Of a DNA stretch of 64,000 nucleotides, positions 18,964-27,704 are shown piece by piece. A program made the translations under genes and the position numbers. Each line of letters begins with the position of its first letter. Within the stretch, counting starts at the first letter, position 1. The stretch comes from JAFMPW01 sp041743085. Its GTDB lineage: Bacteria > Bacteroidota > Bacteroidia > Flavobacteriales > Flavobacteriaceae. A model generated the notes under the pieces. It worked only from the letters and a program-made list of their open reading frames with translations. It made no database searches and had not been told where the DNA came from. The stretch is taken from the NCBI GenBank assembly GCA_041743085.1, contig JBGTNL010000010.1:21226-85225 (forward strand). The letters are read 5' to 3'.

Positions 18964-19404
18964 ATGGGCAGGTTTGTACCTGTGGTATTGATCCTCATTT
19001 TTACAGGATGCAAAGAAAGAGAAAATGTAAGCAAAAGGGACCTTGACCACCTGAATGGTTATTGGGAAATAGAAAAGGTGGTGTTACCGGATGGCGCGGT
19101 TAAGGTATATGGAGCAAATACTACCATAGATTTTTTTGAGGTGAAAGGATCTCAGGGATATCGTAAAAAAGTGCAGCCAAAAATTGACGGATCCTTCGCA
19201 ACTTCCGATGATGCCGAATCCTTTACATTAATAGAAGATAATGGGGTATTTAGCATCCACTATGAGAATGCGTTTAGCGAATGGACGGAGCGGATTGAAA
19301 AAATAACCCACAACAAACTCGCTCTTGTAAATGAGGAAAATATTAGCTATCATTATAAGCGTTTCCAACCCCTTCTGCAGCATGGTAAAACGAAAAAAAA
19401 ATAA
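18964..19404 (+). CDS. Lipocalin-like lipoprotein of the recF cluster
   Basis: 146 aa from ATG 18964. That start gives a short lipoprotein signal (VPVVLILIFTGC); upstream starts would lie within recF. The remaining 125 residues are a small beta-rich domain containing LNGYWEIEKVVLPDG, the hallmark of lipocalin-like proteins in Bacteroidota. It is probably a periplasmic or outer-membrane lipoprotein of unknown ligand. It starts 1 bp after the recF stop, and its 3' end overlaps the DUF721 start by 23 bp, so it is translationally coupled to both. Confidence 0.8.
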   Translation: MGRFVPVVLILIFTGCKERENVSKRDLDHLNGYWEIEKVVLPDGAVKVYGANTTIDFFEVKGSQGYRKKVQPKIDGSFATSDDAESFTLIEDNGVFSIHYENAFSEWTERIEKITHNKLALVNEENISYHYKRFQPLLQHGKTKKK

Positions 19405-19678
19405 TCTTTCCCTGAGTGAAGCAATACACGAGTTTATTGCCGAAAATAAACTGCAGAAAGGGATTGATAGGGTCAATGTAAAAGATGCCTGGAAAAAATT
19501 AATGGGAAACGGCGTAAATAATTATACTACAACGGTTGAACTGAAGAATGATACGTTATTTATATCCCTGTCTTCTTCCGTGCTACGTGAAGAATTAAGT
19601 CATGGGAAATCCAAGATCGTGGCAATGCTCAATGAAGAGCTTGGTAAAGACCTTATTAAGAATATCGTGCTCCGGTAA
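19382..19678 (+). CDS. DUF721 (DciA-like) protein
   Basis: 98 aa from ATG 19382. It matches DUF721, including LSLSEAIHEFI near the start, VKDAWKKLMG, and LSSSVLREELSHGKS. DUF721 proteins relate to DciA, the ancestral loader of the DnaB replicative helicase, so a replication role is plausible; co-location with recF agrees. It overlaps the end of the lipoprotein gene in another frame. Confidence 0.88.
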   Translation: MVKRKKNNLSLSEAIHEFIAENKLQKGIDRVNVKDAWKKLMGNGVNNYTTTVELKNDTLFISLSSSVLREELSHGKSKIVAMLNEELGKDLIKNIVLR

Positions 19679-19698
19679 GATCTTAAAAATCCTAAGAC

Positions 19699-19842
19699 AT
19701 GTGCAACCTGGCTAAAACCCGTCTTCAATTGATGTCTGTCATAACACTTATGCTCCTTATAAGTTGTAAGCCGGAACCTAAAGCATCGGAAGACTTTGAC
19801 TCGCTCCTTAATGACGGAAGGCTTTCACAAGGTCATGAGTGA
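19699..19842 (+). pseudogene. Remnant of a small lipoprotein gene
   Basis: The 47-codon ORF starts with a convincing lipoprotein signal (VITLMLLISC followed by KPEPKASEDFD) and stops after SQGHE. Downstream, in another frame, a further coding-like stretch (MSEKDLADLGAYLG) follows within 60 bases, suggesting a frameshifted longer gene. No family is recognised. It could also be a real short lipoprotein. Confidence 0.45.
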
Positions 19843-20162
19843 AAAAGATCTGGCAGATCTGGGGGCCTATTTGGGTACACTTAAGGTCGACCTTTGAAAC
19901 CGCAAATAAAAAATTTCTTGAAACCGACTCTATCCCTGACGTAAACATCGGGGAATCATTAGCTTAAAGCGGGCAGGTGTTTGCTGATCCGTCCTGCAAT
20001 TAGGCTTCGCTGGATGAAGACAGCAGTTGTCAGAAATGTTTGGCCCCTGGATTTCGGGTATTGAAAATTGTCATTTGGTTATTTTATGGATGTCTGAAAA
20101 CCAAAATATTCCCATAAAAAAGGCCACCTTTAAAGATGGCCCTTTCTTACTGGCTGAATTTT
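19843..20162. other. Degenerate stretch without gene
   Basis: The first 100 bases may be the decayed remainder of the lipoprotein gene. Near 20115-20160 an AAAGGCCACC...GGCCCTTT-like inverted repeat could be the ndk terminator on the minus strand. Nothing else is recognisable. Confidence 0.35.
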
Positions 20163-20582
20163 TTAATAGATCTCCCTACCTGAAAAATGAAAAGCGCCCT
20201 CAATGGCGGCATTTTCATTGCTATCCGACCCGTGAACGGCATTTTCACCTATATCCTTTGCATATAATTTACGGATTGTTCCTTCCGCGGCCTCTGCGGG
20301 ATTTGTAGCCCCGATCAATGCCCTGAAATCTTCTACCGCATTTTCTTTCTCCAGAATGGCCGATACGATGGGGCCCCTGGTCATAAACTGGATCAATTCA
20401 TCAAAGAACGGGCGATCCCTGTGAATGGCATAAAATTCGCGGGCATCCCTCTTACTAAGTTGTGTATATTTCATGGCTATGATCTTAAACCCGGCGGAAG
20501 TGATCTTTTCCAAAATGGCCCCTATATGGCCGTTTTCCACCGCATCCGGCTTAATCATGGTAAATGTTCTGTGTCCTGTCAT
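20163..20582 (-). CDS. ndk: Nucleoside diphosphate kinase
   Basis: 139 aa from ATG 20582. The track start 30 bases further upstream is rejected because it falls between the promoter and the family start. It transfers gamma-phosphate between nucleoside triphosphates through a phosphohistidine. Visible: TFTMIKPDAV at the N-terminus, RPFFDELIQFMTRGP, and the active-site stretch AVHGSDS with the catalytic His. A clear TACTTTTG promoter lies 20 bp upstream. Confidence 0.96.
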   Translation of the reverse strand: MTGHRTFTMIKPDAVENGHIGAILEKITSAGFKIIAMKYTQLSKRDAREFYAIHRDRPFFDELIQFMTRGPIVSAILEKENAVEDFRALIGATNPAEAAEGTIRKLYAKDIGENAVHGSDSNENAAIEGAFHFSGREIY

Positions 20583-20601
20583 TTTTTTAAAAAATTTTGG
20601 G

Positions 20602-20632
20602 CAAAAGTACACTTTCTTGTAGCAACGGACAA
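20602..20632 (-). promoter_or_regulatory. ndk: Bacteroidota promoter of ndk
   Basis: The minus-strand -7 box TACTTTTG (20602-20609) is preceded by a TTG -33 element at 20630-20632, 20 bp away. This fits the TTG-n-TAnnTTTG consensus of the group. Confidence 0.65.
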
Positions 20633-20964
20633 CAATAAAGGAATTTCCTGAAACCAGAGACTATGCTATTATTGGATAAGGAAAACTATCGTTTTTTTTA
20701 TAAACGCAAATAGAAATTCCTTTAGGTAGCCTCACCCGAAACTTTCATGAATCGGTTTCTCGGTTATTACCTTCTTTTAGCTACTCTTTAATAACTATCT
20801 TAAAAAAAACACTCCTCTTCGTATGCAATCCTTCCGGTATGCACAATCCCCTCAACCGTTTCTCCGTCCCCGTCTGCAAGTGAAGGGGGAAATCCTTTTA
20901 ACACCATTTGAAAGGGAGGGCATATAGCGCATAGCATAATTAAAGAAATATGTTTGCCTTTCGA
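20613..20964. other. Intergenic region between ndk and the PhoD-like gene
   Basis: Apart from the ndk promoter nothing convincing is seen. A 44-codon minus-strand ORF from about 20944 (MLCAICPPF start) has coding-like composition but no recognisable family. Confidence 0.35.
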
Positions 20965-21993
20965 TTAATATTCCTGAATCATCTCACCCAATATTTCCCC
21001 TCCATCGCCTATTATTTGAAGTATGACTTTCATCAACCGTGTATCGAGTTTCACCACTCCAAAACTCCGCGTAGTCACCACCTCCCCTACCCGGAATGGG
21101 TTGGGTTCCCCCGAAAATGTAGTATAGGAATGGGTTAATCCGCTGCTCGTAAAATCGATAAGGGGATAGGAAAGTCCTTCTATGGAAGCCCTGGCAAATT
21201 CTGAGATATGGCGGTCCCCTGAAAGAATAAGCACTCCTTTGGCTCCGGTGGCGGCAATAAGCTTTTTTAGCCGATCTACCTCGTGCGGAAAATTTCCCCA
21301 CGTTTCAAAACCGTGTTGATTGGATAAGAATTGTATACTGCTCACTATGACATTAAAATCCGCTTCTGAGTCGCTCAACTGTTCTTCCAACCATTGCCAT
21401 TGCGTTTCCCCCAGGATGGTACCCACCCCATAAGCATTGGGCCTGAAGCGCTTTTCCGATGCGGTGCCCTTTGTAAGTGCCGTTCTGAAATAACGGGTGT
21501 CCAGCACTACTACTTTTATAAGCCCATTACCCGTATGATACTCATGGGCCGCATAAATCCCCTCCCTCTTCCTTCGTGCGTCATCTTTCGGCACCTCCAT
21601 AAAATCAAGGAATACTTCCTGACTTTGTCTTTTTGTTTTATACTCCTCTCCCCCATCGTTCAACCCATAATCGTGATCGTCCCAGGTTCCGATAACAGGC
21701 ACTTTAGTTTTCAGATCGTGGTATCCTTCAACTTCATTCAGGGCATTATAATTGCTTTTTATTTTGGCCGCGTCATCCGTATCTGCATACACAATATCCC
21801 CGCCCCATATCCATAGATCGGGCTTTCCCTCCAAAATATCGTCCCACAGAAAATTATCCAGCGTAAGCTTGTTACAAGATCCGAAGGCAATGGTGAACCC
21901 GGACAGTGAATTATTAGGTGCAAGGTTCTTTTTTGAAATTTGGCAGGCCGTGATCCAAGGCAAAAGAAGTAGCAGCGTACCTATATTTTTCAT
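20965..21993 (-). CDS. PhoD-like alkaline phosphatase lipoprotein
   Basis: 342 aa. A lipoprotein signal (LLLLLPWITAC) is followed by a metallophosphatase domain of the PhoD type: FGSCNK, WGGDIVYAD, WDDHDYGLND and ILSGDRHISE give the Asp/His/Asn metal ligands in the expected order. PhoD enzymes are phosphodi- or monoesterases needing Ca2+ and Fe3+. No Tat signal is present, unlike classic PhoD; a Sec-exported lipoprotein form is common in Bacteroidota. It is a stand-alone gene, divergent from the DHH phosphoesterase. Confidence 0.9.
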   Translation of the reverse strand: MKNIGTLLLLLPWITACQISKKNLAPNNSLSGFTIAFGSCNKLTLDNFLWDDILEGKPDLWIWGGDIVYADTDDAAKIKSNYNALNEVEGYHDLKTKVPVIGTWDDHDYGLNDGGEEYKTKRQSQEVFLDFMEVPKDDARRKREGIYAAHEYHTGNGLIKVVVLDTRYFRTALTKGTASEKRFRPNAYGVGTILGETQWQWLEEQLSDSEADFNVIVSSIQFLSNQHGFETWGNFPHEVDRLKKLIAATGAKGVLILSGDRHISEFARASIEGLSYPLIDFTSSGLTHSYTTFSGEPNPFRVGEVVTTRSFGVVKLDTRLMKVILQIIGDGGEILGEMIQEY

Positions 21994-22413
21994 CCGTCGT
22001 TATTTATTATTCTTTCAAAAGTCCTCCCGATAGCTATGGGGAGTAATTCACCAATCGACATTTACTAACGGGTGTTGGTTTAAATTTTAAGTGTTCGTAA
22101 ATCTTTGATTCGGTATCGCATGCGGTCCTACCGGCCCTTCACTAAAAACGTCTTCAAGACATTTTCTTTACGTTCTATCCCATGGTTCATTTCATATTGT
22201 ATCACCTGGATATAGCGGTAAAAATAACCTTTTGTGCTCAAAGTCCATTGAACTCATGCTGAGTTTTAGTGCCAAAACGACAAGATAGGGGCTTGTTCTT
22301 AAAGGAAGTGTTTTTTGAGCAATACCGACCAGCCTGCGGACGCTGTGAGAAAAGGCAAAATACAGCGGAAAGTGATAATTTTGCAGCCAATAAGAGTTCA
22401 TGGTATATTATTG
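21994..22413. other. Intergenic region, one palindrome
   Basis: A CCTCCCGATAGCTATGGGGAG palindrome-like element near 22021-22042 belongs to the CCCCGA/TCGGGG family. No gene is seen on either strand. Confidence 0.4.
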
Positions 22414-22421
22414 TATCTTTG
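22414..22421 (+). promoter_or_regulatory. Bacteroidota -7 box directly before the DHH phosphoesterase start
   Basis: TATCTTTG matches TAnnTTTG exactly and ends only 5 bases before ATG 22427. Transcription would start at or next to the start codon, so the mRNA is probably leaderless. The -33 element is weak. Confidence 0.6.
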
Positions 22422-22426
22422 CGCGC

Positions 22427-23443
22427 ATGAATTTAGAGGACGTAAATGCACTTCGAAAGCTGTTGGCAGAACGACAGAAAATTGTTATTGTACCCCATAA
22501 AAATCCTGACGGTGACGCCATCGGTTCTACATTGGGCCTATGCCACTACCTCCATAATTTGGGCCATGATACGATAGTGATCAGCCCAAATGACTATCCA
22601 AAATTCCTGAAATGGATGCCGGGCAGTGATCTGGTCCTTAATTTTGAGAAGGACAATACCACCGCAGTTGAAATCATCGCCACAGCCGGCTTAATTTTCA
22701 CCCTGGATTTTAACCATTTAAGCAGAATTGGTCAAATGCAACCGTGCCTGGAGGAAGCCCCGGGAACTTTAATCATGATAGACCATCACCAGGCCCCTGC
22801 AGACTATGCCAAAATTACATATTCAGATGTTGAAATGAGTTCTACCAGTGAAATGGTGTACACCTTGATTGAGGCACTGGGTGATACGGGCAAAATTACA
22901 AAGGAAATTGCCCAATGCCTGTATGCCGGAATACTGACGGATACAGGTTCGTTTAAATACGCTTCCACCAGGAGCAGGACACACCTTGTTGCGGCCGACC
23001 TAATAGCGAAAGGAGCTGATAATGCTGCCATTCATCATCATATATACGATACCAATAGTCCGGACCGAATGCGTCTTCTGGGTTGCGCTTTGAGCAATAT
23101 GGTGATCCTTGAAGATTATAATACGGCGTACATTACGCTTCAACAGGAAGAGCTAGAAGCCCATAATTACAAGAAAGGTGATACGGAAGGATTTGTAAAC
23201 TACGGCCTTACTTTGGACGGCATGCGTTTGGCGGCCATTTTTATTGAAAACAAGGAAGAAGGCATAGTAAAGATATCGCTCAGGTCGTATGGTGATTTTT
23301 CAGTGAACGAATTCGCAAGAGCGCATTTCGACGGTGGCGGGCATATTAATGCCGCTGGTGGGAAAAGCGAGCGTTCCCTGAAGGAAACCACCGAATATTT
23401 TGTCGCATCACTTAAAAAATACAAAAATGAATTAAATTCATAG
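22427..23443 (+). CDS. DHH/DHHA1 family phosphoesterase (NrnA-like oligoribonuclease / pAp phosphatase)
   Basis: 338 aa from ATG 22427; the ATG at 22400 lies upstream of the -7 box. DHH motifs are complete: HKNPDGDAIGS, DFNHL, IDHHQ, and a C-terminal DHHA1 GGGHINAAGG. NrnA enzymes degrade short oligoribonucleotides and 3'-phosphoadenosine 5'-phosphate with Mn2+. The gene is followed by gldI and a PPIase gene, the arrangement found around gldI in flavobacteria, though 360 bp separate it from gldI. Confidence 0.92.
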   Translation: MNLEDVNALRKLLAERQKIVIVPHKNPDGDAIGSTLGLCHYLHNLGHDTIVISPNDYPKFLKWMPGSDLVLNFEKDNTTAVEIIATAGLIFTLDFNHLSRIGQMQPCLEEAPGTLIMIDHHQAPADYAKITYSDVEMSSTSEMVYTLIEALGDTGKITKEIAQCLYAGILTDTGSFKYASTRSRTHLVAADLIAKGADNAAIHHHIYDTNSPDRMRLLGCALSNMVILEDYNTAYITLQQEELEAHNYKKGDTEGFVNYGLTLDGMRLAAIFIENKEEGIVKISLRSYGDFSVNEFARAHFDGGGHINAAGGKSERSLKETTEYFVASLKKYKNELNS

Positions 23444-23803
23444 GCGCCCGAAATGCTATTTAATAAAAGCAGGGGTGGATCTCAACCAGGAAATGCATCC
23501 TGGCCAAAGAATTCTAAAATAACAAACCACTCCTATGGATTGAAAATCCATGCCTGTCCGTCCTATGGCTGAGGTTTTGAAAGGCAATGGAATTGCCCGC
23601 CTGAACGCCAGCCCGACAAGTCATTCTGGCGGGGCACGGGCAGGCTTTGGTTAAATGTTAATCGTTAATAGTTGCTATCATACCATTAAAGGTTAACCAA
23701 TAACTATTAACCTATTCGAAAAAAGTTTTTAGATACCGAAAGTCTTGCACTAAAGTGCATACCTGCCCGCGGTTGGCAGGGTTTCAACTAACGATTGTGA
23801 CCG
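23444..23803. repeat. Repeat-rich intergenic region before gldI
   Basis: A nested hairpin occupies 23594-23642 (TGCCCG/CGGGCA outer, CGCCAG/CTGGCG inner). A second perfect inverted repeat follows: GTTAATAGTT at 23664-23673 with AACTATTAAC at 23702-23711. A GCCTGCC-type repeat lies at about 23763-23782. No gene is seen. Confidence 0.5.
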
Positions 23804-24355
23804 ATGAAAAATATTTGGTGCGTCTTATTAATCCTTACCATTTTGGGTTGCGAGGGTCCGGAACCCCGAAGGCCGGTGAAGATGAAAAGCGGAAGTTTCA
23901 TGAGAGAATCTGCCGAACGCAATAAGGAACTGCTCGCAGAGGAGGAAGAAGCAATTAAATACATAATTGCCGCTGATTCATCACACACCTATTACCATTC
24001 CGCGAACGGTTCCTGGTATTTTTACAATAATAGAGTGTATGATGATACCCCCACCCCGGAACCGGATGATCTGGTAACCATGACCTACAATATCCTGAGT
24101 TTTAAGAACGATACTCTTTATAGTTCTGAGGACATTGGGGAGATAACTTATAAGGTAGACAAGCAGGAATTGTTTCCCGGCCTAAGAAATAGTGTGAAAC
24201 TTCTAAAAGAAAAAGAAACGGCCACATTCCTTTTCCCATCCTCTCTCGCCTTTGGTTACCACGGGGACAATAACAAAATAGGAACGAATGTTCCTCTTAA
24301 ATCGACAATTTCAATTTTAAAAATAGAACAGCAAAAGGACAGTATTCAAAACTAA
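23804..24355 (+). CDS. gldI: Gliding motility-associated lipoprotein GldI, FKBP-type PPIase
   Basis: 183 aa lipoprotein (signal then ILGC at residues 13-16). An N-terminal helical part rich in Glu is followed by an FKBP-type domain (about residues 80-178; FPGLRNSVKLLKEKETATFLFPSSLAFGYHG). GldI is needed for gliding in Flavobacterium johnsoniae, probably for folding type IX secretion or motility proteins in the periplasm. It lies between the DHH gene and a second PPIase, the standard gldI context, which supports the name. Confidence 0.9.
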   Translation: MKNIWCVLLILTILGCEGPEPRRPVKMKSGSFMRESAERNKELLAEEEEAIKYIIAADSSHTYYHSANGSWYFYNNRVYDDTPTPEPDDLVTMTYNILSFKNDTLYSSEDIGEITYKVDKQELFPGLRNSVKLLKEKETATFLFPSSLAFGYHGDNNKIGTNVPLKSTISILKIEQQKDSIQN

Positions 24356-24365
24356 ATAATTAAAC

Positions 24366-25517
24366 ATGAAGAAAACAGTAGTGTTACTTGGGGTATTAAC
24401 CGCACTCTTAAGTTGTAAATCAAGTAAATACGCCGATCTGGGCGATGGTATCTTTGCCGACATCCAAACGAACAAAGGGGAGATCATTGTTAGGTTAGAG
24501 TATGAAAAAACGCCGGTAACCGTGGCGAATTTTGTTTCCCTGGCAGAAGGTTCCAATCCTTTTGTAAGTGATCAATATAAAGACAAGAAGTATTATGACG
24601 GGATCATTTTTCACCGGGTAATTAAAGACTTTATGATCCAGGGTGGCGATCCCGACGGGGTGGGGACCGGTAATCCCGGCTATAAATTCAAAGATGAATT
24701 CAATGATTCTTTGAGGCATTCTAAAAAGGGTATTTTGTCTATGGCTAATTCCGGTCCTACTACGAATGGGAGTCAATTCTTTATCACCCACAAAGAAACA
24801 CCTTTCCTGGATGGAAGGCATACGGTGTTCGGGGAAGTTGTAGAGGGATTAAATGTTGTGGATTCCATTGCCAACGTTAAAACCTACCAGGAACCCAACA
24901 GGAAGGATAAGCCTATGACCGATGTCACAATGAATAGGGTAGAGATCATCCGAAATGGTAAGGAGGCCAAACAATTTGATGCTGTCCAGGTCATGAACGA
25001 TTATTTTGCCGAAGAAGAGGCCAAAGAAGCTGCCTTTAAAAAAATGAAGGAAGAATTTGCCCTCGAAATAGCCCAACAAAGGGAACAGGCTGAGACCTTA
25101 CCTTCCGGCTTGAAATTGCTTTCCTTGCGTGGCGAAAGCAGTGAGCAACCCAATGTTTCAATGAGTGGAGACGGTGGAACAAAACCGAAAATCGGACAGA
25201 AAGTATTGGTGAATTATGCCGGTTATTTGGCAGACGGTGCCCTTTTTGACAGCAACAATGAAGATGTTGCCGTGAAGCATCATATGTTTGATGGGAAGAG
25301 AAAGCAAGGCGGGGGCTACGAACCTGTTCCCATGGACTACAGCACGGAAGCCCGCATAATAGCCGGTTTTAAGGAAGCGCTGCTCAGCATGAAGGTGGGT
25401 GATAAAATCCGGGTGTTTATCCCTCCCCACCTGGGTTACGGTCCTCAGGGCTATGGCCCGGTCCCCCCCAATGCAGATCTTGTCTTCGATCTGGAGATAG
25501 TGGGTATTGCCAAATAA
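24366..25517 (+). CDS. Two-domain peptidyl-prolyl isomerase lipoprotein (cyclophilin + FKBP)
   Basis: 383 aa lipoprotein (signal then LLSC). Residues of about 25-195 are a cyclophilin domain (FHRVIKDFMIQGGDP, NGSQFFITHKETPFLDGRHTVFG). A Glu/Lys-rich helical linker spans about 205-245, and an FKBP domain covers about 270-382 (LVNYAGYLADGALFDSN, GFKEALLSMKVGDKIRVFIPPHLGYG). Both isomerase types in one chain suggests a broad periplasmic folding factor. It starts 10 bp after gldI, so they are co-transcribed. Confidence 0.92.
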   Translation: MKKTVVLLGVLTALLSCKSSKYADLGDGIFADIQTNKGEIIVRLEYEKTPVTVANFVSLAEGSNPFVSDQYKDKKYYDGIIFHRVIKDFMIQGGDPDGVGTGNPGYKFKDEFNDSLRHSKKGILSMANSGPTTNGSQFFITHKETPFLDGRHTVFGEVVEGLNVVDSIANVKTYQEPNRKDKPMTDVTMNRVEIIRNGKEAKQFDAVQVMNDYFAEEEAKEAAFKKMKEEFALEIAQQREQAETLPSGLKLLSLRGESSEQPNVSMSGDGGTKPKIGQKVLVNYAGYLADGALFDSNNEDVAVKHHMFDGKRKQGGGYEPVPMDYSTEARIIAGFKEALLSMKVGDKIRVFIPPHLGYGPQGYGPVPPNADLVFDLEIVGIAK

Positions 25518-25526
25518 AGTATTTAG

Positions 25527-25582
25527 ATTCCCGCCTTTGCGGGAATGACAAAACAGCGGAACCCCGACGCAGAGCATCGGGG
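25527..25582. terminator. Two successive palindromes after the PPIase gene
   Basis: ATTCCCGC-n4-GCGGGAAT (25527-25546) is followed by CCCCGA-n9-TCGGGG (25562-25582). Each is a dispersed flavobacterial repeat type and either could stop transcription. Neither has a strong T-tract. Confidence 0.45.
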
Positions 25583-25688
25583 AATTCTAACGATTAAAAC
25601 TTGTATAACACGACAAGAGTCAGTTGACCCAACGCCGGTTTGCAATAAGATGCGGACCACAGGGGTTTGTGGTACTCATCGATCAGAG

Positions 25689-26156
25689 TTAATAAGTACC
25701 CCATTTTTGCGATTTTAGTTTTACGGTCGCCTTTAAAATATCCTTTTGGGAGATCTGACCAACCAGCACGCCGTTTTCAACAATGGGGAAACGCCTTCTT
25801 TTGTCATTTAAAAATTTGTTAGCCGCGTCGAAGATGTTCATATTGCCGTCTATGGTTTCCACATTTTTCACCATATTTTGTTCAACCATCTGGTTTTCCC
25901 CGGGCAAATTGTGATACCTGCTTTCACTGATATGTTTTATACAGTCTCCTTCTGATATGATGCCGACCAACTCATTTTTGTCATTTACCACCGGCCCCCC
26001 TGATATTTTATATTTTATGAGCTTTTCGATCACCTCCTCTAGAGATTGATCCGGGCTGAAAGTGATCAACTTTCTGGTCATATAATCGCACACTCTCAAA
26101 GGTACCTGATCCTCTTTTTGCTTCCTTCTCGGACCCTGAAAACTCTTTATCCCCAT
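25689..26156 (-). CDS. CBS-pair domain protein
   Basis: 155 aa made almost entirely of two CBS repeats. The first is at about residues 20-80 (MTRKLITFSPDQSLEEVIEKL, GGPVVNDKNELVGIISEGD), the second at about 90-150 (RRFPIVENGVLVGQISQKDIL). Such pairs bind adenine nucleotides and regulate partner proteins. No catalytic domain is attached and no partner gene adjoins, so the target is unknown. It ends tail-to-tail with the PPIase gene across the palindromes. Confidence 0.9.
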   Translation of the reverse strand: MGIKSFQGPRRKQKEDQVPLRVCDYMTRKLITFSPDQSLEEVIEKLIKYKISGGPVVNDKNELVGIISEGDCIKHISESRYHNLPGENQMVEQNMVKNVETIDGNMNIFDAANKFLNDKRRRFPIVENGVLVGQISQKDILKATVKLKSQKWGTY

Positions 26157-26298
26157 GGCATTAGGTTATTTGATACCCTACTAAAGTTATCAAAATTTAG
26201 CCAACAATCCTAGCAAAATTACAACTAATGGGCTGAGCCGAGTTCCGTAACTCCCGGACTACCACTGGCAATGGCCGGGCCCGGGCTTTGCCTTCCGG

Positions 26299-26724
26299 TT
26301 ATTCGTTTAATGGACTGGTTAATAACCCCCAGGGAAAGTAAGACCTCAACCAACTCGCTGGAAGTATGCCGTAAGACCATCCGTAACGGCGCTGAAGGAA
26401 TGCATCACCCTGAAAGGCAGCGGAGGTGTGCCAGAAGGGAAAAGCATGTGCGTCAAGTCGGCCTTCCGGCCTAGGTTTGTCAATGGCAAATTTCAATACC
26501 CATGTTGCCGTTAAATTTACCCCCATAGATTTTGTAAATTGCCAAAAACCTTGCTCATCCTCTTTTGCAAAAATTGTGATAAGGGAAACCGCCGCAGGTA
26601 CAACCTGCGTATAATCCCCCACCTTCCCAATAGAGGTTTCCACGGCAAGTTCAGCGGAACTTTCCTCCTGGGAAATAACAATATCATAGGAAAATAGCAC
26701 AAACATGATGACTACTTTTTTCAT
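26299..26724 (-). pseudogene. Decayed PAP2 phosphatase gene
   Basis: 141 codons with a signal peptide and a clear PAP2 core: FAIDKPRP, then HTSAAFQGDAFLQRRYGWSYGI, close to the intact paralogue at 27705-28289. The catalytic PSGH stretch reads PFWH. This is explained by an extra C and a missing C a few bases apart, which restore frame but destroy the motif. After YGI the frame drifts and the last helix with its SR...H...D signature is gone. I read it as a pseudogene created by duplication of, or homology to, the gene 1 kb away. Confidence 0.75.
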
Positions 26725-26859
26725 ATCTTACCGGTTGTTTATTTTTTATTTGCTGCATCTACCTGCCCTAGACGGCTTTAATTTGTCATTTAAATTGCTG
26801 ATGTGATACCTTCCAATAGCTGTCGTAGCTGGCATTCTCAATGATGGCTTTGGTTCAAT

Positions 26860-27462
26860 TCATATTAGTTGCATATTGGTCAAAAGCGATTGGAAAAGCT
26901 CACTGTTTTTTAATTTAACCGGTTCTAAAAATTGCTTGCCATAACCCGTGTGAAATTCATGCTGGTTTAAAAATTCGATATTGATGGAATACCAACGGTA
27001 ATTCGAATAAAATTTCTTATGATACTGCTCCCATTCCGTTCTAAGCAGTTCGTTGTGAACGAAGAAATCTTTTCGACCCAGATGAAACAGATCTGCATCA
27101 CATAAAATACCCTCCAGTTTGCTTAAGGGCGTCTGAGGCATTTCCGTTGCTTTTATACATCTGACAACCTCGGGAATACGAGTGTCACCATACTTCTCTT
27201 TTTCTAAAAAGGCAGCTGCATTGGATGCGCTTAATTCTTCATGACCTTTAAAAGTTATTGCGTTACCGGTATCATGAAAAAGCGCTGCGAGCAGAACAGG
27301 TTCGACTTCCGTTTCGGACAAGCCCTCAAAAGCTGCGATTTTCGAGGTGTTTTTATACACCTCTAAAGTGTGGTGCACATTGTGAAATGGCAACTTATCG
27401 CAGCGGCTATTACGGAGGATTTCAATACAATGGATTCTTGCTTTTTCTTTAATTCCTTCCAT
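26860..27462 (-). CDS. HD-domain metal-dependent phosphohydrolase
   Basis: 200 aa HD-superfamily protein: HNVHHTLEVY near residue 27, then ALFHDTG (the HD pair) and a distal CDADLFHLGR Asp. These metal ligands are complete. Family members hydrolyse nucleotides or cyclic dinucleotides; the substrate is not predictable. The short protein has no extra domains. It is flanked by PAP2 genes and seems to be transcribed alone. Confidence 0.87.
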   Translation of the reverse strand: MEGIKEKARIHCIEILRNSRCDKLPFHNVHHTLEVYKNTSKIAAFEGLSETEVEPVLLAALFHDTGNAITFKGHEELSASNAAAFLEKEKYGDTRIPEVVRCIKATEMPQTPLSKLEGILCDADLFHLGRKDFFVHNELLRTEWEQYHKKFYSNYRWYSINIEFLNQHEFHTGYGKQFLEPVKLKNSELFQSLLTNMQLI

Positions 27463-27502
27463 AACCTTTAATTAACAATCAATACTGTTGAACCATTTAT
27501 TT

Positions 27503-27664
27503 TTATTTCTCGGACCGCTTACCCCAATACCAAAGTGTCATAAAATCACCTTTACAACTTATTCCTATTACATCTGTTACTTCAAAATGGTTTTCCTCCA
27601 TGAAAATTCCGATCTGCTGACTAAAACAGCTGCTGTGCGCAGTCTTTTCCTGGATACTTTTATT
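27503..27664 (-). CDS. Possible small protein, unrecognised
   Basis: About 53 codons from the internal ATG at 27664 (MNKSIQEKT). The C-terminal half (GIFMEENHFEVTDVIGI, then FMTLWYWGKR) has balanced amino-acid use and looks coding, but I recognise no family. The opposite-strand ORF over the same bases has poorer composition. It sits between the HD gene and the PAP2 gene. Confidence 0.3.
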   Translation of the reverse strand, partial: NKSIQEKTAHSSCFSQQIGIFMEENHFEVTDVIGISCKGDFMTLWYWGKRSEK

Positions 27665-27704
27665 CATTTTCCCAGTCATCAGAATACGTAACAAGCACTG
27701 CCGT

